64,000 nucleotides of DNA from an uncultured Bacteroides sp. (GTDB taxonomy: Bacteria > Bacteroidota > Bacteroidia > Bacteroidales > Bacteroidaceae). The stretch lies in assembly GCA_948847595.1 (NCBI GenBank), contig CAQOGY010000015.1, forward strand, positions 1-64,000. Reading direction: 5' to 3'. Every line of letters starts with the position of its first letter. Within the stretch, counting starts at the first letter, position 1. The position numbers and the translations under genes are program-made. Under the pieces are notes generated by a model that worked only from the letters and a program-made list of their open reading frames with translations, ran no database searches and had not been told where the DNA came from. This document shows positions 57,817 to 64,000 of the stretch, in pieces.

Positions 57817-58929
57817 ATGAAAAAACTAATGTATATCTTTCTTGCGCTGCCGATATTGACAGGCTGCAAGGAGAAGAAGAGCGCAGGAGCGATGGGAGGG
57901 ATGCCTACTCCTGAAATTAGAGTGACCAAACCCATAGTGGAGGATATTACCCTGACGAAAGATTACCCGGGTTATCTGACAACGGAGCAAACGGTCAACT
58001 TGGTGGCAAGGGTAAATGGTACATTGCAGTCCACTTCCTACACTCCGGGAGGAAGGGTGAAGAAAGGGCAGTTATTGTTCGTTATCGAACCTACCTTATA
58101 TAAGGATAAAGTGGAACAGGCGAAAGCGGATTTGCAAACTGCCCGGGCGCAACTGGAATATGCACGGAGTAATTATAGCCGTATGAAGGAAGCCATCAAG
58201 AGTGATGCGGTAAGTCAGATACAGTTACTTCAGTCGGAAGCGAATGTGACAGAAGGCATTGCAGCCGTGAATAATGCGGAAGCGGCTTTGAGTACGGCAC
58301 ATACGAATCTGGGATATTGCTATGTCCGGGCTCCTTTTGACGGGACTATCACGAAGTCGACAGTGGATATAGGAAGCTATGTAGGCGGAGCATTGCAGCC
58401 CGTGACACTGGCTACTATTTATAAGGACGACCAAATGTATGCGTATTTTAATGTAGCGGATAACCAATGGCTGGGAATGGCGATGAACAACAGTGAGCAA
58501 TCGGCAAAGAATCTGCCACAGAAGATTATGGTACAACTGGGCAAAGACGGAACGGAATCTTATCCTGCCGTATTGGATTATCTGTCTCCGAATGTGGATA
58601 TGAGTACGGGAACATTGATGGTGCGTGCCAATTTTGATAATCCGAAAGGAGTTCTGAAGAGTGGGTTGTACGTGAGTATTACTCTTCCTTATCGGGAAGC
58701 CAAAAATGCGGTATTAGTGAAAGAAGCTTCTATCGGAACCGATCAGTTGGGTAAATATCTGTATGTTGTAAATGACTCGGATATAGTTCATTACCGCCAT
58801 ATTGAGATCGGCCAACTGATGGGTGATACCTTGCGCCAGGTGATGAGCGGGATTTCTCCGCAAGAGCGGTATGTCACGGAAGCTCTGATGAAAGTCCGGG
58901 ACGGAATGAAGGTGAAGCCCATACCATAA
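57817..58929 (+). CDS. RND-pump periplasmic adaptor lipoprotein (AcrA type)
   Basis: A 370-residue adaptor with lipobox LTGC (Cys at about 17), so anchored in the inner membrane by lipid. The lipoyl half-motifs are TVNLVARVNGTLQSTSYTPG and RAPFDGTITKSTVDIGSYVG, separated by an alpha-hairpin (about 95-155). Beta-barrel and membrane-proximal domains complete the protein. It links the pump encoded 46 bases downstream with the outer-membrane channel. Substrates are not predictable; family members export detergents, bile acids and antibiotics. Confidence 0.94.
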   Translation: MKKLMYIFLALPILTGCKEKKSAGAMGGMPTPEIRVTKPIVEDITLTKDYPGYLTTEQTVNLVARVNGTLQSTSYTPGGRVKKGQLLFVIEPTLYKDKVEQAKADLQTARAQLEYARSNYSRMKEAIKSDAVSQIQLLQSEANVTEGIAAVNNAEAALSTAHTNLGYCYVRAPFDGTITKSTVDIGSYVGGALQPVTLATIYKDDQMYAYFNVADNQWLGMAMNNSEQSAKNLPQKIMVQLGKDGTESYPAVLDYLSPNVDMSTGTLMVRANFDNPKGVLKSGLYVSITLPYREAKNAVLVKEASIGTDQLGKYLYVVNDSDIVHYRHIEIGQLMGDTLRQVMSGISPQERYVTEALMKVRDGMKVKPIP

Positions 58930-58975
58930 AGGGAAGTTCTTTCATTTTAAGTATTAATCCTAAACTCATAGATCT

Positions 58976-61900
58976 ATGTTTTCTAAATTTTTTATATACC
59001 GACCGATCTTTGCTACGGTGCTTGCCCTGCTCATCGTGGTAGCCGGTTTGGTGACACTAAATATATTGCCTGTTGCGCAGTTCCCGGAGATTACACCGCC
59101 AACGGTACAGGTATCCGCCGTTTATCCGGGAGCAAATGCCGAGACGGTGGCTCAAACGGTAGGTATTCCTATTGAGCAGCAAGTGAATGGTGTGGATGGT
59201 ATGCTCTATATGTCTTCCAATTCCTCTTCTTCGGGAGCGTACTCGCTGACTATCACTTTTGCTGTCGGTACGGATATTGATATGGCAACCGTGCAAGTAC
59301 AAAACAGGGTAAGTATTGCACAATCTTCGCTTCCCGAACCGGTAGTGGTGCAGGGAGTGACAGTACAGAAACAATCTTCGAATATTGTTATGTTCCTGAC
59401 GATGATTTCACAGGATTCTGTCTACAATAGCTTGTATCTGACCAACTACGCTAAATTAAATCTTGTCGACCAACTGACACGTGTGCCGGGAGTCGGTGCG
59501 GTGAACGTTATGGGAGCGGGAGATTATTCCATGCGTGTCTGGCTGGATCCCGAAGCCATGCGGATTCGTAATATTTCACCGCAACAGGTCTATCAGGCCA
59601 TACAGTCACAGAATGTGGAAGTTTCTGCCGGATATATAGGTCAGCCCATCGGACAGGATAACAAGAATGCGTTTCAATACACTCTCAATGTGCAGGGAAG
59701 GCTTAATTCGCCGGAGCAATTCGGTGATATCATCATCCGGACAGAGAAAGATGGAGCGATGCTTCGCCTGAAAGATATTGCCCGGATTGATTTGGGTTCC
59801 GCTTCTTACAGTGTAGTGTCCCGGCTGAATGGAAGACCTACGGCCGCCATCGCTATTTATCAGCAACCGGGTTCAAATTCATTGGATGTTTCGAAGGGGG
59901 TGAAAGCCAAAATGGAGGAATTGGCTGCCAATTTTCCGTCAGGAGTCTCTTATAATGTCACGTTGGACACGACGGATGTGATTCATGCTTCTATTGACGA
60001 AGTAATGGTGACGTTCTTTGAGACAACCTTGCTGGTGGTACTTGTTATTTTCCTGTTCCTTCAGAATTGGAGGGCGGTTATTATTCCTTGTCTCACTATT
60101 CCCGTTTCTTTGATTGGTACGCTTGCTGTGATGGCGGCATTTGGTTTCTCTATCAATACGCTGACTTTGTTCGGATTGATTTTGGCCGTTGCCATTGTGG
60201 TGGATGATGCGATAGTGGTGGTGGAAAATGCTTCGAGGTTGTTGGAAACCGGGCAATATTCACCTCGTGAGGCTGTGACGAGGGCAATGGGAGAGATTAC
60301 GGGCCCGATTGTAGGTGTGGTTCTTGTGCTACTCGCCGTGTTTATTCCTACAATGCTGATTAGCGGTATTTCCGGCCAGTTGTATAAACAGTTTGCTTTG
60401 ACTATCGCTGCTTCAACGGTGTTGAGCGGTTTTAATTCATTGACATTGACTCCTGCGCTTTGTGCGTTGTTCCTTGAAAAGAGTAAACCATCCAAGTTCT
60501 TCATTTACAGAGGATTCAATAAAGCTTATGATAAAACGCAAGGTGTGTATGACGGAATAGTGAAATGGTTGCTCAAACGTCCGGGATTCAGTTTTATATC
60601 TTATGCCATTCTGACGGTGATTGCTGTTTTGCTCTTTATGCATTGGCCTTCTACGTTTGTTCCCGATGAAGATGACGGGTATTTTATAGCTGTGGTTCAG
60701 TTGCCGCCGGCTGCCAGTTTGGAACGCACGCAAGCGGTTGGAGATAAGATAAATGCCATACTTGATTCGTACCCTGAAGTACAGAATTATATCGGTATCT
60801 CGGGTTTCTCCGTTATGGGTGGTGGAGAGCAGAGCAATTCGGCCACTTACTTTGTCGTATTGAAAAACTGGAGTCAGAGGAAAGGGAAGGAGCATACGGC
60901 TGCTGCCGTTGTCAATCGTTTCAACGGTGAAGCGTATATGACGATTCAAGCCGGACAAGTGTTTGCGATGGTGCCGCCGGCTATTCCCGGATTGGGAGCT
61001 TCGGGCGGTTTGCAACTTCAAATAGAAGACCGGAAAAATCTGGGACCGACAGAGATGCAGCAGGCTATCAATGCACTGTTGGCTTCTTATCACACCAAAC
61101 CTGCTTTGGCTTCCATATCCAGTCAGTATCAGGCAAATGTACCACAATATTTTCTTAATATAGACCGTGATAAAGTGCAGTTTATGGGAATTGCCTTGAA
61201 TGATGTATTTTCTACATTGGGATATTATATGGGAGCGGCCTATGTGAATGATTTTGTAGAATTCGGACGTATTTATCAAGTGAAAATTGAAGCACGCGAT
61301 CAGGCTCAACGGGTCATTGATGATGTGTTGAAGTTGAGTGTGCCGAATTCGGCAGGAGAGATGGTTCCTTTCTCTTCCTTTACGAAAGTGGAAGAGCAGT
61401 TGGGACAGGATCAAATCAATCGGTATAATATGTATTCTACTGCGGCTTTGACTTGCAATGTAGCTCCCGGAAGTAGTAGCGGACAGGCTATTCAGGAAGT
61501 GGAAGCGCTGTTCAAGGAACAGTTGGGAGATGAGTTCGGTTACGAATGGACGTCTGTTGCCTATCAGGAAACGCAAGCGGGCAGTACGACGACTGTCGTT
61601 CTGATTATGGCTCTGATTGTTGCCTTTCTGGTGTTGGCTGCCCAATATGAGAGTTGGACGAGCCCGGTAGCGGCTGTCATCGGATTGCCGGTAGCACTGT
61701 TGGGAGCAATGATTGGCTGTTTGGTTATGGGTACTCCGGTGAGTATTTATACACAGATTGGTATTATTCTGTTGATTGCTCTTTCGGCAAAGAACGGAAT
61801 CCTGATTGTGGAATTTGCCCGTGATTTTCGTGCCGAAGGAAACTCTATCCGCGAAGCGGCATTTGAAGCAGGACACGTTCGTCTGCGTCCGATTTTAATG

Positions 61901-62125
61901 ACGTCTTTTGCTTTTGTCTTAGGGGTGATGCCATTATTATTCGCTACTGGAGCAGGTGCGGAGAGCCGTATAGCATTGGGTGCAGCAGTGGTATTCGGTA
62001 TGGCTATGAATACGCTGTTGGCAACGGTTTATGTTCCTAACTTCTATGAATTGATGCAAAAATTGCAGGAGAGATTCAGCAAGAAGAAAGTGGATGATAA
62101 TGGGAAGAAAGACATCGTAACGTAA
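58976..62125 (+). CDS. RND (HAE1-type) multidrug efflux pump
   Basis: A 1049-residue inner-membrane pump of AcrB type: 12 helices in two homologous halves, each with a large periplasmic porter domain. The opening is FFIYRPIFATVLALLIVVAG. The proton-relay Asp pair is in AIVVDDAIVVVENASRLLE, and the matching TM10 Lys lies in LIALSAKNGILIVEFARDFR. All expected parts are present and the length is normal. It uses proton flow to move substrates from the periplasm and outer leaflet to the channel. The transcript ends at two strong hairpins 40-84 bases later. Confidence 0.96.
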   Translation: MFSKFFIYRPIFATVLALLIVVAGLVTLNILPVAQFPEITPPTVQVSAVYPGANAETVAQTVGIPIEQQVNGVDGMLYMSSNSSSSGAYSLTITFAVGTDIDMATVQVQNRVSIAQSSLPEPVVVQGVTVQKQSSNIVMFLTMISQDSVYNSLYLTNYAKLNLVDQLTRVPGVGAVNVMGAGDYSMRVWLDPEAMRIRNISPQQVYQAIQSQNVEVSAGYIGQPIGQDNKNAFQYTLNVQGRLNSPEQFGDIIIRTEKDGAMLRLKDIARIDLGSASYSVVSRLNGRPTAAIAIYQQPGSNSLDVSKGVKAKMEELAANFPSGVSYNVTLDTTDVIHASIDEVMVTFFETTLLVVLVIFLFLQNWRAVIIPCLTIPVSLIGTLAVMAAFGFSINTLTLFGLILAVAIVVDDAIVVVENASRLLETGQYSPREAVTRAMGEITGPIVGVVLVLLAVFIPTMLISGISGQLYKQFALTIAASTVLSGFNSLTLTPALCALFLEKSKPSKFFIYRGFNKAYDKTQGVYDGIVKWLLKRPGFSFISYAILTVIAVLLFMHWPSTFVPDEDDGYFIAVVQLPPAASLERTQAVGDKINAILDSYPEVQNYIGISGFSVMGGGEQSNSATYFVVLKNWSQRKGKEHTAAAVVNRFNGEAYMTIQAGQVFAMVPPAIPGLGASGGLQLQIEDRKNLGPTEMQQAINALLASYHTKPALASISSQYQANVPQYFLNIDRDKVQFMGIALNDVFSTLGYYMGAAYVNDFVEFGRIYQVKIEARDQAQRVIDDVLKLSVPNSAGEMVPFSSFTKVEEQLGQDQINRYNMYSTAALTCNVAPGSSSGQAIQEVEALFKEQLGDEFGYEWTSVAYQETQAGSTTTVVLIMALIVAFLVLAAQYESWTSPVAAVIGLPVALLGAMIGCLVMGTPVSIYTQIGIILLIALSAKNGILIVEFARDFRAEGNSIREAAFEAGHVRLRPILMTSFAFVLGVMPLLFATGAGAESRIALGAAVVFGMAMNTLLATVYVPNFYELMQKLQERFSKKKVDDNGKKDIVT

Positions 62126-62164
62126 TAGTAAAAGTGCCTTGGGGGCTATCCGGAGCGGTGGCTA

Positions 62165-62203
62165 TTATAGTGACGCTATCCGTTCGGGATGGCGTCACTA
62201 TAA
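62165..62203 (+). repeat. First hairpin after the RND operon
   Basis: A 17-bp stem (62165-62181 with 62187-62203, one T-G pair) closes a 5-base loop. The stem contains ATAGTGACGC, repeated in the next hairpin. No T run follows. Confidence 0.8.
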
Positions 62204-62208
62204 CAGGC

Positions 62209-62249
62209 AAATAGCGTCACTATCTTGTGCGGATAGTGACGCTATTTTT
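62209..62249 (+). terminator. Second hairpin and terminator after the RND operon
   Basis: A perfect 15-bp stem (62210-62224 with 62232-62246) closes a 7-base loop and is followed by TTT. Its stem shares the ATAGTGACGCTAT core with the first hairpin, so the arms of the two can also pair with each other. Confidence 0.85.
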
Positions 62250-62294
62250 ATGCTATGGATAAAGTGTGTTTTTGAGGATTGAATGAACGGATGA

Positions 62295-62744
62295 TTATAG
62301 GGAGTTGTAATCAGGAATATCTTTCAGAAAGGCATAGCTCTGATTTTCATAATCCATCCGGCAGCAGTAATGTTGCATCCCGTTGCTGACAATCAGATAA
62401 TCTACTTTCAGTACCATATTGTATCGGGTAATTTGATCAAATACTGTCTGCGTGATTTCGATATGCGGAGCTTTATATTCTACAATCATCCGGGCGGATA
62501 AATCTCTCCGGTAGAGCACCGTATCACATCTTTTTGTGGTACCGTTCAACTTAACCATCACTTCATTGGCCAGAAGTGCGGACGGGTATCCTTTGTGTGC
62601 AATAAGAAAGTGAACGAAGTGTTGCCGTACCCATTCTTCAGGGGTAAGGGCGACATATCGTTTACGAATCACGTCGAAAATTACATTTTTTCCGTTTCGT
62701 ACGTTTATTTTAGTGTCGAATACTGGTAGGTTTAACGATAACAT
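62295..62744 (-). CDS. Orphan HsdR N-terminal (type I restriction-like) domain protein
   Basis: A 149-residue protein made only of the HSDR_N-type nuclease fold. The pattern is VIRKRYVALTPEEWVRQHFV, TKRCDTVLYRRDLSARMIVE and YKAPHI; the D..(E)xK set (Asp in RCDTV, Glu and Lys in IVEYKAP) is the PD-(D/E)xK active site. There is no helicase part, no methylase and no specificity subunit nearby, so this is not a restriction system. It may process DNA or RNA next to holA and amn, where it is conserved in Bacteroides as far as I recall. Confidence 0.85.
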   Translation of the reverse strand: MLSLNLPVFDTKINVRNGKNVIFDVIRKRYVALTPEEWVRQHFVHFLIAHKGYPSALLANEVMVKLNGTTKRCDTVLYRRDLSARMIVEYKAPHIEITQTVFDQITRYNMVLKVDYLIVSNGMQHYCCRMDYENQSYAFLKDIPDYNSL

Positions 62745-62748
62745 TTAT

Positions 62749-62756
62749 TATTTTTG
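62749..62756 (+). promoter_or_regulatory. -7 promoter element of amn
   Basis: TATTTTTG followed by TA matches TAnnTTTG. Transcription would start near 62763, 44 bases before the amn ATG. Confidence 0.5.
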
Positions 62757-62790
62757 TAAGTTAAATAACGGGTTCCTTTATTTGGAGCCA

Positions 62791-62798
62791 CAAATTTA
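62791..62798 (-). promoter_or_regulatory. -7 promoter element of the HsdR-like gene
   Basis: On the minus strand this reads TAAATTTG followed by TG, matching TAnnTTTG. It is 47 bases upstream of the ATG at 62744. The two divergent promoters point across each other. Confidence 0.5.
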
Positions 62799-62806
62799 AT
62801 GAAATT

Positions 62807-63583
62807 ATGAAAACAAAAGAAGAAATCGTCGCTAATTGGCTACCGCGTTACACAAAACGTAACCTGGAAGATTTTGGGGAGTATATTCTGTTGACTAACT
62901 TCAACAAGTACGTAGAGATTTTCGCCAATCAATTTGATGTTCCGATATTAGGCAGGGATGCTAACATGATCTCTGCTACTGCTGAAGGCATAACAATGAT
63001 TAATTTCGGTATGGGAAGCCCTAATGCCGCCATTATCATGGATTTATTGGGTGCCATTCGTCCGAAGGCTTGTCTGTTCCTTGGTAAATGCGGAGGTATC
63101 GACAAAAAGAATCAGCTAGGTGATTTGATTCTTCCTATTGCCGCTATCCGTGGTGAGGGAACTTCCAACGACTATTTTCCGCCTGAAGTTCCGGCGTTAC
63201 CCGCATTTATGTTGCAACGTGCCGTTTCTTCATCTATCCGTGACAAAGGGCGTGACTACTGGACAGGTACTGTATATACCACCAACCGCCGCATTTGGGA
63301 GCATGACGAAACATTCAAGGAATATCTGAAAAAGACCCGTGCAATGGCGGTTGATATGGAAACAGCCACTTTGTTCAGTTGTGGTTTTGCCAATCATATT
63401 CCCACAGGTGCATTACTTTTAGTTTCTGACCAGCCGATGACTCCCGACGGAGTGAAAACGGATAAAAGTGACAACCTTGTCACCAGAAACTACGTAGAGG
63501 AACATGTGGAGATTGGCATCGCTTCTTTGCGTATGATTATTGATGAAAAGAAAACTGTAAAACACTTGAAATTTGACTGGTAA
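62807..63583 (+). CDS. amn: AMP nucleosidase
   Basis: A 258-residue nucleoside-phosphorylase-fold enzyme that cleaves AMP to adenine and ribose 5-phosphate. Motifs: TEEGITMINFGMGSPNAAI-like block (AEGITMINFGMGSPNAA), CLFLGKCGGIDKKNQLGDLI, IAAIRGEGTSNDYFPPEV and AVDMETATLFSCGF with the Asp/Met/Glu ligand set, then LLVSDQPMTPDGVKT. The short form lacking the large N-terminal domain of the E. coli enzyme is usual in Bacteroidetes. It is 22 bases upstream of holA, probably in one transcript. Confidence 0.9.
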   Translation: MKTKEEIVANWLPRYTKRNLEDFGEYILLTNFNKYVEIFANQFDVPILGRDANMISATAEGITMINFGMGSPNAAIIMDLLGAIRPKACLFLGKCGGIDKKNQLGDLILPIAAIRGEGTSNDYFPPEVPALPAFMLQRAVSSSIRDKGRDYWTGTVYTTNRRIWEHDETFKEYLKKTRAMAVDMETATLFSCGFANHIPTGALLLVSDQPMTPDGVKTDKSDNLVTRNYVEEHVEIGIASLRMIIDEKKTVKHLKFDW

Positions 63584-63605
63584 CTCCCAGTCTTGAAAGA
63601 TATAT

Positions 63606-64000
63606 ATGGCAAAACAAGAATTGACGTGCGATGATATTCTCAAGGAATTGAGGGCGAAGCAGTATCGTCCTATCTATTATCTGATGGGGGAAGAATCGTA
63701 CTATATCGATCTGATCGCAGATTATATAACGGATAATGTGTTGAATGAGACGGAAAAGGAGTTCAACCTGACGGTTGTGTATGGTGCCGACGTAGATATA
63801 GCTACTGTTATAAATGCCGCGAAACGTTATCCGATGATGTCTGAACATCAGGTGGTAGTGGTGAAGGAAGCACAGGCAATCCGTAACATGGAAGAGTTGT
63901 CTTACTATCTCCAAAAACCGCTGCTCTCTACTATTTTAGTGATATGCCACAAGCACGGCACATTAGACCGAAGAAAAAAGTTGGCTGCCGAAATAGATAA
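63606..64000 (+). CDS. holA: DNA polymerase III subunit delta, N-terminal part
   Basis: The frame opens with ATG at 63606 (MAKQELTCDDILKELRAKQY) and runs to the right edge, 131 codons visible. PIYYLMGEESYYIDLIADYI is the typical N-terminal block of HolA, followed by LTVVYGADVDIATVINAAKR, YPMMSEHQVVVVKEAQAIRN and TILVICHKHGTLDRRKKLAA. In the clamp loader this subunit opens the sliding clamp. The rest of the gene is outside the window. Confidence 0.93.
   Translation, partial: MAKQELTCDDILKELRAKQYRPIYYLMGEESYYIDLIADYITDNVLNETEKEFNLTVVYGADVDIATVINAAKRYPMMSEHQVVVVKEAQAIRNMEELSYYLQKPLLSTILVICHKHGTLDRRKKLAAEID

Noticed and set aside
60437..61876. Long minus-strand open frame of 479 codons
   Set aside because: It lies wholly antisense to the RND pump gene, has unlikely composition (many His, Arg, Ser) and no family resemblance. 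It is a shadow of the pump codons.
62295..62744. Type I restriction-modification system
   Set aside because: Only an HsdR N-terminal-like domain is present. Helicase, methylase and specificity genes are absent.

Overview
The window looks like a Bacteroides chromosome segment (inferred, species not determined). The evidence is: many promoters of the Bacteroides TAnnTTTG (-7) type, a serine palmitoyltransferase for sphingolipids, an ECF sigma/FecR/TonB-receptor locus, DUF4249, DUF4738, DUF4988 and BACON-type proteins, and tandem palindromic repeats between genes. There are no rRNA genes, no CRISPR array and no complete insertion sequence. One tRNA gene (Pro, TGG) is present.

Region 1 to about 15.75 kb is accessory DNA. 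A minus-strand operon runs ECF sigma factor, FecR anti-sigma, STN-type TonB-dependent receptor, DUF4249 lipoprotein, a secreted protein, a frameshifted beta-barrel protein and a cut-off gene at the left edge. It is divergent from a LytS-type histidine kinase and LytTR response regulator. The intergenic region carries matched 21-bp-phased repeats at the same distance (36-37 bp) from both -7 elements, so the kinase/regulator pair probably controls both operons. Next come a tyrosine recombinase, a large imperfect inverted repeat, a giant surface lipoprotein (two DUF4988 modules with collagen-like tracts, BACON-like domain, BspA-like repeats), a membrane protein, and a three-gene DUF3791-DUF3990-DUF3791 cassette that resembles an ADP-ribosyltransferase toxin module.

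Region 15.75 to 30 kb is core genome: zinc-ribbon/FHA protein, HU/SPOR protein, rfbC, ugd, DUF4738 lipoprotein, DEAD-box helicase, serB, a thioredoxin-fold protein without active-site cysteines, an lptF/G-lon-tgt group, trmN6 and tRNA-Pro.

Region 30 to 44 kb is an efflux island: an NtrC-like regulator and its histidine kinase on the minus strand, facing a TolC-type channel, a HlyD-type adaptor, three FtsX/MacB-type permeases and one ATPase on the plus strand. A good sigma-54 promoter and two tandem palindromes lie between them.

Region 44 to 64 kb holds serine palmitoyltransferase divergent from a lipid kinase, aspS-gtrA, agmatine catabolism (aguA, aguB) behind a DUF2148 protein, a FetAB-like ABC transporter, a 22-bp tandem palindrome array, a Nif3-like protein with a zinc-ribbon coiled-coil protein, a complete RND efflux operon ending in a double hairpin, an orphan HsdR N-terminal-like protein, AMP nucleosidase and the start of holA.
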